64,000 nucleotides of DNA from Persicitalea jodogahamensis (GCF_014651615.1 NZ_BMXF01000001.1:310001-374000), one strand, 5' to 3'. Shown: positions 49,447-59,042, numbered from the stretch's first letter. Notes: generated by a model from the sequence alone, not told the origin. A program made the numbers and translations.

Positions 49447-50979
49447 ATGAACAAAAAAGTCATATTAATCATCATGGACGGCTGGGGAGTTGCCAAAAGC
49501 GGCGAAGAAGGACGCTCCGCCATCCTTTCTGCCAATACGCCATACTACGACAGTCTTTTGGCGAAATACCCCAGCAGTAAATTGAAAGCAAGCGGATTGG
49601 CTGTTGGGCTACCTGACGGCCAAATGGGTAACTCCGAAGTGGGGCATACCAATCTGGGGGCGGGACGCGTGGTGTATCAGGATTTGGTGAAAATAAATCT
49701 GGCAGTAGAAGACGGTTCACTGGCTCAGGAACCGATTCTTGCCGATGCGCTGGACTACGCTAAGGCATCGGGCAAAAGAATGCATTTCATTGGCCTGGTG
49801 TCTGACGGTGGGGTGCACTCACACATCGATCATCTCAAAGGCTTGTGCAGTATCGCCCATGATAAAGGGCTGACTGATGTCTTCGTTCACGCATTCACTG
49901 ACGGCCGCGACTGCGATCCAAAGAGCGGCGCTGGTTTTTTGCTGGATTTGCAAAACCACATGGCTGCCACAGTCGGAAAAGTCGCCAGTGTTACGGGGCG
50001 TTACTATGCTATGGACCGCGACAAGCGTTGGGAACGCGTGAAGTTGGCTTACGACGCCATGGTGCGTGGTGAGGGAACCAAGATACCGGAAGGCGGTCTG
50101 TTAGCTGCCATACAGGTATCCTACGAAGAGGACGTAACTGATGAGTTCATAAAACCGATTGTGGTCACAAAGGCCGACGGCAGTCCTGTTGCTGTTATTG
50201 AGGATGGAGATGTGGTGCTGTGCTTCAACTTCCGCACCGACCGGGGCCGCGAAATCACTGAGGTGCTGACTCAGCAGGATTTTCCTGAGCAAAATATGCA
50301 CAAGCTCAATTTGCGCTACATCACGATGACCAACTACGATGAGACTTTTGAAAACGTCGGGGTGATTTACGAAAAAGACAACCTTGATAACACGCTGGGC
50401 GAAATACTGGAAAAAGCGGGCAAGCAGCAGATCCGAATCGCCGAAACTGAGAAATATCCGCACGTAACCTTCTTTTTTTCAGGGGGACGTGAGAAGGAGT
50501 TTGCTGGTGAAAGCCGGATGATCTGTCCGTCACCCAAGGTGGCCACCTACGATTTGCAGCCCGAAATGTCAGCCTTCGATATACGAAATGCCATCGTACC
50601 CGCCTTGGAAAAAGAGGAGGTTGATTTTGTGTGTCTCAACTTCGCAAACACCGACATGGTAGGTCATACGGGTATCTTTCCTGCCGCTATCAAAGCCGCC
50701 GAGACGGTCGACCAATGCGTGCAGGCAGTTGTGACAACAGGACTAGAACACGGATATTCATCAATTATCATTGCTGACCACGGTAATTCCGACTACATGA
50801 TCAATGACGATGGTTCGCCCAATACTCAGCACTCGCTCAATCTCGTGCCTTGCATTCTGGTGGATAATACCTATTCCCTGCCAATCAAAGACGGCAAGTT
50901 GGCGGACATTGCGCCTACTATTCTGGAGCTGATGGGAATTCCGAAGCCTGCCGAGATGGATGGCGTGAGTTTGTTGTAA
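49447..50979 (+). CDS. gpmI: 2,3-bisphosphoglycerate-independent phosphoglycerate mutase
   Basis: A 510-residue manganese-dependent glycolytic enzyme of the alkaline phosphatase fold. The N-terminus ILIIMDGWGV carries a metal Asp; the catalytic Ser is in MGNSEVGHTNLGAGR; HAFTDGRDCDP, and the C-terminal ADHGNSDYM and NTQHS motifs follow. Located near eno, the next step of glycolysis. Confidence 0.98.
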   Translation: MNKKVILIIMDGWGVAKSGEEGRSAILSANTPYYDSLLAKYPSSKLKASGLAVGLPDGQMGNSEVGHTNLGAGRVVYQDLVKINLAVEDGSLAQEPILADALDYAKASGKRMHFIGLVSDGGVHSHIDHLKGLCSIAHDKGLTDVFVHAFTDGRDCDPKSGAGFLLDLQNHMAATVGKVASVTGRYYAMDRDKRWERVKLAYDAMVRGEGTKIPEGGLLAAIQVSYEEDVTDEFIKPIVVTKADGSPVAVIEDGDVVLCFNFRTDRGREITEVLTQQDFPEQNMHKLNLRYITMTNYDETFENVGVIYEKDNLDNTLGEILEKAGKQQIRIAETEKYPHVTFFFSGGREKEFAGESRMICPSPKVATYDLQPEMSAFDIRNAIVPALEKEEVDFVCLNFANTDMVGHTGIFPAAIKAAETVDQCVQAVVTTGLEHGYSSIIIADHGNSDYMINDDGSPNTQHSLNLVPCILVDNTYSLPIKDGKLADIAPTILELMGIPKPAEMDGVSLL

Positions 50980-51009
50980 ACTATCCCGCTTTTTAGGGTG
51001 TTAGCATTG

Positions 51010-51040
51010 TCGGAGAGCCAGATGGTCTCTCCGATTTTTT
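51010..51040 (+). terminator. Terminator of gpmI
   Basis: TCGGAGAG pairs with CTCTCCGA and is followed by six T residues, 31 bp after gpmI. Confidence 0.82.
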
Positions 51041-51059
51041 ATGGAAAAAACATTTTGAC

Positions 51060-51674
51060 GTGACTAGCTTATCTCACAATACGATTGCTCTATGGAAAAA
51101 CAGAAGCTGGTTTCGCGCTGCGATGCCCTGCTTTTGTTTTCTGGTACTTTTTTCTGCCTGCCAAACGCCAGCCGAAACCCGAACGGAGCCGAATGCCTAC
51201 TACGACGTAGAGAACTTCGTCCAGAATCAAATCAAACTATTTAGCCAACAACAGCCTTCCATTGAAAAAACAATGGTTGTGGGTGAGGATGAGGAAAAGC
51301 GGAACACCAGAGCGGTGGACTGGCAGAAGGAAATGGAATTATTTCTGCAGGCCGACATCAACAAACCTGCCTACCGCCTGAGCTACGCTACTGCCCGGCC
51401 CGATTCATTGACTTATGAATACAGATTGCAAACGGAGGAAGATCTACCTGTACGGTTTTTGAAAGTCGTATTGGATGAGGACAATGGAAAACCTGCCGTA
51501 ATTGAAGCTAAAATCAGTTCAGAAAACAAACTGTATGAGTCTGAGAAAAATCTTTCGATGCGCTGTGAAGAAAGAGCGGGCATCTGGCAGATTACTTCAT
51601 ACCGGATTCAGGGATTTCAGGAACTTGTCATAAGTGACCGCAAGCCGTTTGATGTGCGGGTAATTGTACAGTAA
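51060..51674 (+). CDS. Predicted lipoprotein of unknown function
   Basis: A 204-residue protein, not recognised. A GTG start at 51060 gives a signal peptide (WFRAAMPCFCFLVLFSAC) with an SPII lipobox ending at Cys34. The mature part is mixed alpha/beta and ends with a beta-rich YRIQGFQELVISDRKPFDV region. No catalytic motif visible. It lies between gpmI and the Hc1 gene, which is on the other strand. Confidence 0.7.
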   Translation: MTSLSHNTIALWKNRSWFRAAMPCFCFLVLFSACQTPAETRTEPNAYYDVENFVQNQIKLFSQQQPSIEKTMVVGEDEEKRNTRAVDWQKEMELFLQADINKPAYRLSYATARPDSLTYEYRLQTEEDLPVRFLKVVLDEDNGKPAVIEAKISSENKLYESEKNLSMRCEERAGIWQITSYRIQGFQELVISDRKPFDVRVIVQ

Positions 51675-51680
51675 AAATGA

Positions 51681-51712
51681 CTAAGCCCGGCTCATGAACG
51701 AACCGGGCTTAG
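51681..51712 (-). terminator. Terminator of the Hc1 gene
   Basis: A perfect 10-bp stem (CTAAGCCCGG / CCGGGCTTAG). On the minus strand it is followed by TCATTTTTAC, so it ends the Hc1 transcript, 21 bp after its stop. It may also mark the end of the lipoprotein gene. Confidence 0.75.
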
Positions 51713-51733
51713 CAGTGCTGAAAAATCGAGTTC

Positions 51734-51913
51734 TTACGACTCCGCATTCTTCATATTCTGAACTTCAGTACGAATATCCTGAGCAAGAGTTTTCAGTTCC
51801 TGCATTCCTTTACGAACGCGGGTGCCAGCGGCCTGATTATTCTTATCATAGAACTTGTCGAAGTCACCTTCGAGAGACATAATTAAGTTTTTTACTTCTT
51901 CAAATCTTTCCAT
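51734..51913 (-). CDS. Histone H1-like protein Hc1
   Basis: A 59-residue protein read on the minus strand: it begins MERFEEVKNLIMSLEGDF, continues DKFYDKNNQAAGTRVRKGMQ and ends ELKTLAQDIRTEVQNMKNAES. This pattern (AAGTRVRKGMQELKTLAQDIR) matches the small Hc1-family histone-like proteins common in Bacteroidota. It is likely a DNA-associated helical protein. The region holds an antisense 62-residue frame which is a shadow. Confidence 0.88.
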   Translation of the reverse strand: MERFEEVKNLIMSLEGDFDKFYDKNNQAAGTRVRKGMQELKTLAQDIRTEVQNMKNAES

Positions 51914-51974
51914 AGTAATAGCTTTTTTAGTTGAAAAAATGCGTCAAATACGCTTGTTTAGGCGTGTTTTGGCC

Positions 51975-52004
51975 GAAGTTTAACAATTATTACGGCATTC
52001 ACAA
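51975..52004 (-). promoter_or_regulatory. Probable promoter of the Hc1 gene
   Basis: On the minus strand TTG (52002-52004) and TAAACTTC (51975-51982, 6 of the 8 consensus positions counting the two free ones as matching) are separated by 19 bp. This places the start about 55 nt before the ATG. Confidence 0.4.
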
Positions 52005-52113
52005 CTTAATTTAGCAAAAAAAACAATTTAAAAAATGCAATGTAACAGCAAAATTGTGTACAAATAGCTGATTGTGAGATTATTGTGTTTGGAGTATGTA
52101 CTATAGGAACAGT

Positions 52114-52154
52114 CATAAAAAAACAGGAGCATTTTGAAAAAAATGCTCCTGTTT
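52114..52154 (-). terminator. Terminator of the serine palmitoyltransferase-like gene
   Basis: A perfect 15-bp stem (AAACAGGAGCATTTT / AAAATGCTCCTGTTT, loop GAAA). In minus orientation it runs into a TTTTTTTATG tract, 17 bp after the gene's stop. Confidence 0.9.
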
Positions 52155-52170
52155 CGTTTAATGGCCTTTT

Positions 52171-53445
52171 TTAGGCTCCGGCAACTACGTTTGCTTCATC
52201 TTGCTGGTAGACCCGATTTTTGAGTTTCTCGGCCAATGTAGTAAAGGCATCCAATGTATACTCCACATCTTCCAGAGTATGGACGGCAGTTGGGATAATC
52301 CGAAGCATTATTTGTCCCTTCGGCACCACCGGATAGACTACGATGGAGCAAAAAACGCCCATATTTTCCCGAAGGTCACGTACCATGCGCGTTACCTCAG
52401 GAATTCCACCTTCGCTATGAAGAAAAACGGGTGTCACCTGCGATTCTGTCTCGCCGATGTTGAAGCCGCGCTGCCGCAAACCACTCTGCATGGCTTCTAC
52501 GATTTTCCAAAGGTTTTCCCGAAGCTCCGGGTTTTCCTTAATCATCTTCAGACGAAAACGGCAACCTTCCACGTAAGGCATTGGAAGCGCTTTGGCGTAA
52601 GTTTGCGAACGCATGTTGTACTTCAGGTACATAATGATATCGGGGTCGTCGGAAGCAACGAAGCCACCGATGGCTGCCATGGATTTGGCGAAGGTGGCGA
52701 AATATAGGTCAATGGCGTCCTGTGCGCCCGTCGCCTCGCCCGCGCCCGCACCGGTAGCACCCATGGTGCCAAAGCCGTGGGCGTCGTCTACAAACAAACG
52801 GAACTTGTACTTTTGTTTGAGCTCGGCAATTGCCTTCAGGTTGCCTACCTTCCCCGACATGCCAAAAACACCTTCGCTGATTACCAGCACGCCTCCCCCC
52901 TTGGCGGTGGCGTGGCGGGTAGCTCGTTTCAGGTTTTTTTCCAGGCTCTCCATATCGTTATGGTTAAACTTGTAGTACTGCCCCATCTTGGCCTTGTGCA
53001 GCCGGACGCCGTCGATGATACAGGCGTGCGATTCAGCATCGTACACGATCACATCACGGTGATCACACACGCTTTCTATAATTGACACAACGCCCTGATA
53101 GCCATAATTGAGCAGAAAGGCGTCTTTCTTACCCACGAATTCGGCCAATTCTTTTTCGAAGGTTTCGTGTAATACGGAGTTGCCCGACATCATGCGTGCA
53201 CCCATCGGGTAGGCGAGCCCCCATCTTTCAGTGGCGTCGGTATCAGCTTGCCGAACTGCCGGGTGGTTGGCGAGACCAAGATAATTGTTGAGGCTCCAGT
53301 TGAGGACTTCCCGTCCCATAAACCGCATCCGGGGGCCCAATTCACCTTCAAGCATCGGAAAGGAAAAGTAGTGATGGCTGTTCAGCATTTTGGCGGGCGT
53401 GCCGATCGGTCCCCAGTTATCGCGCAGTTTCTCAAAAATATCCAC
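52171..53445 (-). CDS. spt: Alpha-oxoamine synthase, probably serine palmitoyltransferase
   Basis: A 424-residue PLP enzyme of the alpha-oxoamine synthase family (SPT, KBL, BioF). It has NNYLGLA, His140 (ESHACIIDG), DDAHGFGTMG near residue 220 and the PLP lysine Lys254 (FATFAKSMAA). Bacteroidota make sphingolipids with such an SPT, so condensation of serine and acyl-CoA is the favoured reaction. A glycine C-acetyltransferase (KBL) role cannot be excluded from motifs alone. A DAG/sphingosine-kinase-type gene is elsewhere in the window. Monocistronic, with its own terminator and a TACTTTTG box on the minus strand. Confidence 0.78.
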   Translation of the reverse strand: MDIFEKLRDNWGPIGTPAKMLNSHHYFSFPMLEGELGPRMRFMGREVLNWSLNNYLGLANHPAVRQADTDATERWGLAYPMGARMMSGNSVLHETFEKELAEFVGKKDAFLLNYGYQGVVSIIESVCDHRDVIVYDAESHACIIDGVRLHKAKMGQYYKFNHNDMESLEKNLKRATRHATAKGGGVLVISEGVFGMSGKVGNLKAIAELKQKYKFRLFVDDAHGFGTMGATGAGAGEATGAQDAIDLYFATFAKSMAAIGGFVASDDPDIIMYLKYNMRSQTYAKALPMPYVEGCRFRLKMIKENPELRENLWKIVEAMQSGLRQRGFNIGETESQVTPVFLHSEGGIPEVTRMVRDLRENMGVFCSIVVYPVVPKGQIMLRIIPTAVHTLEDVEYTLDAFTTLAEKLKNRVYQQDEANVVAGA

Positions 53446-53495
53446 TTAGAAGAGGTTTGTATAGTTTATAGAATGATTTCGCTATTGAATAAATG

Positions 53496-53503
53496 CAAAA
53501 GTA
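53496..53503 (-). promoter_or_regulatory. -7 promoter box for the serine palmitoyltransferase-like gene
   Basis: Minus-strand TACTTTTG is an exact match to TAnnTTTG, followed by C, about 50 bp before the start. Confidence 0.6.
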
Positions 53504-53695
53504 GAAAAAATATTGATAAAAGAACTACTTTGCTTGCAATCAGAATGTTAGGTTGTAGGCAAATGATCTTTTAAAAGTATTTGAACTGACTTTTGACAAA
53601 AGTTTCAAAAAATAAGTTCAGAAAAGATTATGGGTTGAGTCCAATTTTAAGTATTTGTAAACTTCACATTCTTAGGTGCGAGTGCCACAAATTAC

Positions 53696-53703
53696 TACAT
53701 TTG
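53696..53703 (+). promoter_or_regulatory. -7 promoter box for accC
   Basis: TACATTTG, an exact match to the consensus, about 100 bp before the start. No -33 TTG at the usual spacing. Confidence 0.4.
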
Positions 53704-53803
53704 GGCAAGAGAGCAATGTCGGAATGAGGGAATGTTCGGAAGTGAGTAAGTATTACTTTCGCTAGTTTGTTTCGTCGTCCCGCTATTTACAACTATAATA
53801 CGG

Positions 53804-55297
53804 ATGCCCCCAATTAAGAAAATACTCATTGCCAACCGTGGTGAAATCGCGCTACGCGTAATGCGTACTGCCCGTGAAATGGGCATTGCCACCGTGGCAA
53901 TATATAGTGAAGCCGATCGTGAGGCGTTGCACGTTCGCTACGCCGATGAAGCCATTTGCATCGGCCCACCACCATCTGCTGAGTCATACCTCCGTGGCGA
54001 CAAGATTATTGATGCCGCCCTTCGATTGCGGGTGGATGCTATCCATCCCGGCTACGGGTTCTTGTCCGAAAATGCTGCCTTTGCTCGCGCGGTGGGTGAG
54101 GCCGGGCTTATTTTTATTGGTCCTTCGCCCGAAGCCATCGAAACAATGGGCAGCAAGTTGGCTGCTAAGCGTGCAGCAGGGGAGCGCAATATTCCCATGG
54201 TGCCCGGCACCGATGGCGCAATTACCGACCGGAACGAGGCCAAACGAATTTCGGCGCAGATCGGCTACCCGATTCTGATCAAAGCCAGCGCAGGTGGCGG
54301 TGGTAAAGGAATGCGGGTGGTGGAAAAGCCCGAAGATTTCGACGAACAAATGGACCGCGCCGTAAGCGAAGCCGTGTCTTCCTTCGGCGACGGGTCGGTT
54401 TTCATCGAAAAGTACATCACCTCGCCACGCCATATCGAAATCCAACTGCTGGGCGATCAGCACGGCAATATTATCCATCTTTTCGAGCGGGAGTGTTCGG
54501 TGCAGCGCCGCCATCAGAAAGTTGTTGAAGAAGCCCCTTCGTTGGTGCTCACCCCAGAAATACGCGAAGCGATGGGGCGCTGTGCGGTAGAAGTGGGGCA
54601 TGCCTGTGGATACTACGGTGCGGGTACTGTTGAGTTCATTGTGGATGACAGTCTCGCTTTTTATTTTCTGGAAATGAACACCCGGCTACAAGTCGAGCAT
54701 CCAGTGACGGAGCAGATCACGGGTGTAGATCTGGTCAGACAGATGATTTATATTGCTGAGGGCAAGCCTTTGGAAATCAAACAAGAAGATCTGGCGATTC
54801 GGGGCCACGCAATGGAAGTAAGAGTGTATGCCGAGGACCCGGCTACGAACTTCCTGCCTGACGTGGGGACGCTGCAGACCTACATTCGCCCCCAAGGAAA
54901 TGGCGTGCGGCTGGACGACGGATTTGAACAAGGCATGGCTATACCGATTCATTACGACCCTATGATCGCCAAGCTCGTTACCTACGGGCAGGACCGTGAG
55001 GAAGCGATTGTTAAAATGATCCGTGCCATTGATGAATATCGAATCACGGGCGTACAAACGACATTGTCTTTCGGAAGATTTGTGATGGAACACGAGGCTT
55101 TTCGCTCCGGGCAGTTTGACACGCACTTTGTCAGCAAGTACTTTACGCCTGACCGGCTAGAGACTGAATTTGATACGGTATATGTTGAATTGGCTGCTCT
55201 GATAGCCGGTCAGATTTTAGAAAAGGGCAACTCGGCAAAAGCATCAAAATCAGAACTCCCTATTACGAAAAACAATTGGAAAACGCGTCGCAGATAA
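53804..55297 (+). CDS. accC: Biotin carboxylase subunit of an acyl-CoA carboxylase
   Basis: A 497-residue ATP-grasp enzyme that carboxylates biotin. It has [24 protein letters not shown], the Gly loop [12 protein letters not shown], and [14 protein letters not shown] with the catalytic Glu/Arg region. It is about 50 residues longer than E. coli AccC (449); the extra C-terminus (residues about 450-497) is unlike a biotinyl domain. The gene stands alone, without accB. Because meaB lies 2 kb downstream, a propionyl-CoA carboxylase role is possible as well as acetyl-CoA carboxylase. Confidence 0.88.
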   Translation: MPPIKKILIANRGEIALRVMRTAREMGIATVAIYSEADREALHVRYADEAICIGPPPSAESYLRGDKIIDAALRLRVDAIHPGYGFLSENAAFARAVGEAGLIFIGPSPEAIETMGSKLAAKRAAGERNIPMVPGTDGAITDRNEAKRISAQIGYPILIKASAGGGGKGMRVVEKPEDFDEQMDRAVSEAVSSFGDGSVFIEKYITSPRHIEIQLLGDQHGNIIHLFERECSVQRRHQKVVEEAPSLVLTPEIREAMGRCAVEVGHACGYYGAGTVEFIVDDSLAFYFLEMNTRLQVEHPVTEQITGVDLVRQMIYIAEGKPLEIKQEDLAIRGHAMEVRVYAEDPATNFLPDVGTLQTYIRPQGNGVRLDDGFEQGMAIPIHYDPMIAKLVTYGQDREEAIVKMIRAIDEYRITGVQTTLSFGRFVMEHEAFRSGQFDTHFVSKYFTPDRLETEFDTVYVELAALIAGQILEKGNSAKASKSELPITKNNWKTRRR

Positions 55298-55319
55298 TGA
55301 ATTTTTGCGAAAAAATTCT

Positions 55320-55327
55320 TACTTTTG
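55320..55327 (+). promoter_or_regulatory. -7 promoter box for queA
   Basis: TACTTTTG followed by CGGTC, an exact TAnnTTTG. It falls inside the upstream open frame, supporting the start at 55416. Confidence 0.55.
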
Positions 55328-55415
55328 CGGTCTTATTTTCATAACGAGACGCCTTGGCGCCCCGCTTCAAGTTAATCCTACTGCCTTGGCCACTACCTAC
55401 CGCCGACATAAAGCA

Positions 55416-56465
55416 ATGAAGTTATCCGAATTCAAATTTGACCTTCCTCAAAGCCTGATTGCCTTACATCCCGCCGAACGGGGGGAGTCGCGCCTGATGG
55501 TGGTACACCGCGACAGCGGAGAGTTTGAACACAAGTCCTTTGGCGACATCGTCGATTATTTCGATGACGGTGATGTCATGGTAATCAACGACACGAAGGT
55601 TTTTCCGGCGCGCCTGTTTGGGCAAAAAGAGAAAACCGGCGCCAAGATCGAAGTTTTCCTTCTGCGCGAACTCAACCGTGACATGCGGCTTTGGGACGTG
55701 CTCGTAGACCCTGCCCGGAAAATCAGGGTGGGAAACAAGCTGTATTTTGGCGATAACGACCTGGTTGCCGAAGTGATCGACAATACTACATCGCGCGGTC
55801 GCACGATCCGCTTTCTGTCAGATAGTTCGCACGAGGAATTTATGAAGCTGGTAGATCAACTGGGCGAAACTCCTTTGCCGCCCGAAATTATATCTCGCCG
55901 GAAGGTGGAAAACGCCGACCGGGAGCGTTTTCAGACTATCTACGCCGAAAATACGGGTGCCGTAGCGGCTCCCACAGCGGGGACGCACTTCACCAAGGCC
56001 ATTATGAAGCGTCTGGAGATAAAAGGTGTGGGATTTGCGCCCGTAACGTTACACGTAGGTCTGGGTACTTTTCGGAGCGTTGACGTTGAGGATTTGACCA
56101 AGCACAAGACCGATTCTGAGAAATATCAGATTGAACAATCGAGCGTGGATACTGTCAACGCAGCGCTGGATAGCGGTAAGCGTGTATGTGCGGTGGGCAC
56201 CACATCGCTCAAAGCTATCGAGTCGTCGGTGTCGGCGAGTGGTCACCTGAAAGCCGTGGATGGCTGGACAGACCGGTTCGTGTTTCCTCCTTACGAGTTC
56301 AAGCTGGCGAACGCCATGATTACCAACTTCCACCTGCCAGAATCTATCCTGTTGATGTCGGCACGGGCTTTTGGCGGAAATGACCTCATCAAGGAAGCCT
56401 ATAAAGTGGCCATGAAGGAGAAGTATAAATTCTTCACCTATGGTGACGCGATGCTTATTCTTTGA
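55416..56465 (+). CDS. queA: S-adenosylmethionine:tRNA ribosyltransferase-isomerase
   Basis: A 349-residue enzyme of queuosine synthesis, adding the epoxycyclopentanediol to preQ1 in tRNA. It begins [19 protein letters not shown] and has [23 protein letters not shown] and [10 protein letters not shown]. The open frame reaches 55305, but a promoter box lies inside it, so ATG 55416 is chosen. Length fits the family (about 340-350). Confidence 0.95.
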   Translation: MKLSEFKFDLPQSLIALHPAERGESRLMVVHRDSGEFEHKSFGDIVDYFDDGDVMVINDTKVFPARLFGQKEKTGAKIEVFLLRELNRDMRLWDVLVDPARKIRVGNKLYFGDNDLVAEVIDNTTSRGRTIRFLSDSSHEEFMKLVDQLGETPLPPEIISRRKVENADRERFQTIYAENTGAVAAPTAGTHFTKAIMKRLEIKGVGFAPVTLHVGLGTFRSVDVEDLTKHKTDSEKYQIEQSSVDTVNAALDSGKRVCAVGTTSLKAIESSVSASGHLKAVDGWTDRFVFPPYEFKLANAMITNFHLPESILLMSARAFGGNDLIKEAYKVAMKEKYKFFTYGDAMLIL

Positions 56466-56564
56466 TTAATGGTCAATGGACAATTGATGATTTTTTTCTC
56501 TCGGTAGGTTTAAGACCAGATTTGCCTCATCTTTCAGAAACTCATTATCCATTCGGGGCCGCCC

Positions 56565-57284
56565 GTGCGGTCCACTATCCATTATCAACTGAATAACTTT
56601 GCTATAATTGTGGCGGGCGGCAGCGGGAGCCGCATGAGGAGCGACTTGCCCAAGCAGTTCCTGCCCGTAGATGGGCGTCCGGTACTGATGTGGACGCTGG
56701 ATGCTTTCCGAAATTACTCAAAAGAAATTCAGATCAGATTGGTATTGCCCCAAAGTCAGTTCGAATTTTGGAGCAAGTTGTGCAACGACCACGCATTCGA
56801 GTTTAACGGGCAGCTCGTGGCCGGTGGTGAAACTCGTTTTCAATCCGTAAAAAACGGGCTGAACAGCATATCGGCTAAGGAAGGGTTCGTAGCGGTTCAC
56901 GATGGCGTGCGACCTTTTGTCTCTTCCCAAATCATCAAAACTTCATTTGAGAAGGCCGCTGACAATGGCGCGGCGGTTACCTGCGTGGCGTTAAAAGATT
57001 CGGCCCGGCTTGTTCGCCCCGATGGCTCCAATGAAGCCGTCAGTCGCAGCGACTATCGTCTGATGCAAACTCCCCAAACCTTCCGTATGGACTGGATGCG
57101 TCGTGCCTTTGCCAGCGAGGCTCAGCCACACTTCACTGATTGTGCCAGCGTGCTGGAGGCGGCGGGTTATCCCATAAGCTTGATCGATGGCGCCTACGAG
57201 AATATCAAAATCACTACGCCCGAGGACTTGCTGTGGGCTGAGGCATTCCTGAAAACTCCATCGTTCGACGTACTTCGTTCTTAG
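56565..57284 (+). CDS. ispD: 2-C-methyl-D-erythritol 4-phosphate cytidylyltransferase
   Basis: A 239-residue enzyme of the non-mevalonate isoprenoid pathway. The CTP-binding N-terminus has VAGGSGSRMRSDLPKQFLP, and later VAVHDGVRPFVS and RSDYRLMQTPQTF. The start is unsure: no ATG precedes the conserved core, and GTG 56565 adds a leader (HYQLNNFAIIV) that resembles intergenic TATCCA-rich repeat DNA. Confidence 0.9.
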   Translation: MRSTIHYQLNNFAIIVAGGSGSRMRSDLPKQFLPVDGRPVLMWTLDAFRNYSKEIQIRLVLPQSQFEFWSKLCNDHAFEFNGQLVAGGETRFQSVKNGLNSISAKEGFVAVHDGVRPFVSSQIIKTSFEKAADNGAAVTCVALKDSARLVRPDGSNEAVSRSDYRLMQTPQTFRMDWMRRAFASEAQPHFTDCASVLEAAGYPISLIDGAYENIKITTPEDLLWAEAFLKTPSFDVLRS

Positions 57285-57382
57285 TACTGTTGTTTAGATT
57301 ACAGCCTATTATAACGCAGTGATTTGGCGGAATGTAAATTTTGCACGCCAATCTGTGTTAAGCACCATAGAATGTGACACCA

Positions 57383-58372
57383 ATGCGCCCCCGGCTTACC
57401 ACGAAAGACTATATCGATGGAATTCTGAATGGCGACCGTATGGTACTAAGTCGTGCCATTACGCTGGTGGAAAGTCGATTGTCGGGTGATCGGGAGTTGG
57501 CCCAACAGGTACTGATGGGCGTGCTTCCTCACACTGGAAACTCCTCGCGCATCGGTATCACGGGAGTACCTGGCGTAGGCAAAAGCACTTTTATCGAGGT
57601 ATTTGGACAGCACGTCGTTTCTATGGGAAAGTCGTTGGCCGTGCTTACCGTAGATCCCAGCAGTCAGCGATCGGGCGGCAGCATTCTGGGCGACAAAACA
57701 CGGATGGAGGTACTTTCACACCATCCGTTGGCCTATATCCGGCCTTCGGCGACGGGTAGTTCGCTGGGGGGCGTTGCCCACCGCACCCGAGAAGCCATGC
57801 TGCTCTGCGAGGCGGCCGGTTACGAAATCATCTTAATCGAAACAGTAGGTGTCGGCCAGTCTGAAACGTTGGTGAGAAGTATGACTGACTTTTTCCTGTT
57901 GCTGATGCTGGCGGGTGCGGGCGATGAGTTGCAGGGAATCAAGAAGGGTATTATGGAAATGGCCGATGCCATCGCCATCACCAAAACCGATGGTTCCAAC
58001 CGGCCGTTGGCTGAGCAGGCCGTGAGTGAGTATCGCAATGCTCTGCATCTTTTTTCACTTTCCGAGTCAGGATGGAATGCCCCGGTTGTGACCTGCTCAG
58101 CGACCGAAAATGAGGGTATTGGCGAAATCTGGGACCTGATCCAAAACTACCTCACCCTTATCCACGCCAACGGCTACTTTCATAAAAGTCGCCAAAACCA
58201 GAATGTCGACTGGCTGCGCAGCCTAATCCGCCAGCAACTGGAAGATCGGTTTTTCATCCACCCCGAGATAGCAGAGCAATGGGCTGACACCGAGCAGGCG
58301 GTGCGTAGCGGAGTCGAGCTGCCATTGCCGGCGGCGCAAAGACTACTGCATCGCTTTTTCAAGGAAGAATAG
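57383..58372 (+). CDS. meaB: Methylmalonyl-CoA mutase-associated GTPase MeaB/ArgK
   Basis: A 329-residue P-loop GTPase that protects and reloads methylmalonyl-CoA mutase with cobalamin. It has the P-loop GITGVPGVGKSTFIE, DPSSQRSGGSILGDKTRM, ETVGVGQSE and ITKTDGSN. ATG 57383 is chosen; GTG 57374 adds three residues. The mutase genes are not in the window. Confidence 0.94.
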   Translation: MRPRLTTKDYIDGILNGDRMVLSRAITLVESRLSGDRELAQQVLMGVLPHTGNSSRIGITGVPGVGKSTFIEVFGQHVVSMGKSLAVLTVDPSSQRSGGSILGDKTRMEVLSHHPLAYIRPSATGSSLGGVAHRTREAMLLCEAAGYEIILIETVGVGQSETLVRSMTDFFLLLMLAGAGDELQGIKKGIMEMADAIAITKTDGSNRPLAEQAVSEYRNALHLFSLSESGWNAPVVTCSATENEGIGEIWDLIQNYLTLIHANGYFHKSRQNQNVDWLRSLIRQQLEDRFFIHPEIAEQWADTEQAVRSGVELPLPAAQRLLHRFFKEE

Positions 58373-58472
58373 TCTTTCTGTGCCAGTAGTAGCACTTTTA
58401 TTTTAAAAAAGTGCGTTCTTGTACATGATACCAGACCAAGAATAATCTTTTATCCTTACCCCACTCTCACTT

Positions 58473-58973
58473 ATGAAAACTCCCCGACTTATTTCCCGAG
58501 CTTTTACCTACCTGCTCATCTTTGGCCTGATAAGTATGGCTGCCTGCAAAAAGGATGATGACGCGACACCTAAAGATGGCGTGGAAGGAAGTTGGCAGGT
58601 CACCTCGATCAAACTTGATCCGGCCTATATTATAACCGGAATTCCTGTTCCTGTGACTGATTTTATTGCTGCATTGGCACTAATCGGTGACACCTGCCCG
58701 CAAAATATTGTTTTTGAGTTCAATGCCAACAAGTCTGTTAACGTGACTGCTCCTGACGAATGTAAAGCCACGAAAGAAAACCTGATGAATCTGGCCGGCA
58801 TTGGAGCGAACACTACCTGGAAAAGCGAAAACGACATGCTGATCCTTACCACAGGCAGCAGCACAGTAAGTTCTGATTTGGCTGTAAACGCCAGCACGAT
58901 GACTCTGATTACCCAGGGAATGTTGGACGATGGAAAGTCCCACAAGATTACTGTGGGCTTTAAGCGAATTTAG
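58473..58973 (+). CDS. Lipocalin-like domain lipoprotein (first paralogue)
   Basis: A 166-residue lipoprotein. The signal peptide ends at the lipobox MAAC (Cys25), followed by a Lys/Asp-rich tether (KKDDDATPKDG). The mature part starts VEGSWQVTSIK, then runs as beta strands (NIVFEFNANKSVNVT, TTWKSENDMLILT) and ends HKITVGFKRI, as in small lipocalin-like domains of Bacteroidota. Two Cys (DTC, EC) may pair. It is a paralogue of the gene at 59166. Ligand unknown. Confidence 0.78.
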   Translation: MKTPRLISRAFTYLLIFGLISMAACKKDDDATPKDGVEGSWQVTSIKLDPAYIITGIPVPVTDFIAALALIGDTCPQNIVFEFNANKSVNVTAPDECKATKENLMNLAGIGANTTWKSENDMLILTTGSSTVSSDLAVNASTMTLITQGMLDDGKSHKITVGFKRI

Positions 58974-58983
58974 GTTCGTAAGA

Positions 58984-59042
58984 GAATTTCAAACAGACAG
59001 GGCCGCTCCACATTACGGAACGACCCTGTCTGTTTGAAATTC
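58984..59042. repeat. Perfect 19-bp inverted repeat after the first lipocalin-like gene
   Basis: GAATTTCAAACAGACAGGG (58984-59002) is mirrored by CCCTGTCTGTTTGAAATTC (59024-59042) around a 21-bp loop that can extend the stem partly. No T tract follows, so it may be a processing or stabilising hairpin, or a bidirectional transcription end. Confidence 0.75.

Larger units (their letters stand above)
53446..53803. other. Divergent intergenic region with two promoters and a repeat remnant
   Basis: This 358-bp gap separates the spt-like gene from accC. It holds a minus-strand box at 53496, a plus-strand TACATTTG at 53696, and at 53716-53766 a segment (AATGTCGGAATGAGGGAATG, then TATTACTTTCGCT) resembling the ilv intergenic repeat at 16283. 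No gene is visible. Confidence 0.6.

Noticed and set aside
51694-51882. 62-residue plus-strand frame
   Set aside because: It overlaps the terminator and is antisense to the recognised Hc1 gene.
55305-55415. N-terminal extension of queA
   Set aside because: A promoter box lies inside it and family members start at MKLSEF.
56593-56600. TAACTTTG inside the first codons of ispD
   Set aside because: It matches the promoter box but lies in the likely coding leader, so it is treated as chance, though it adds doubt about the ispD start.
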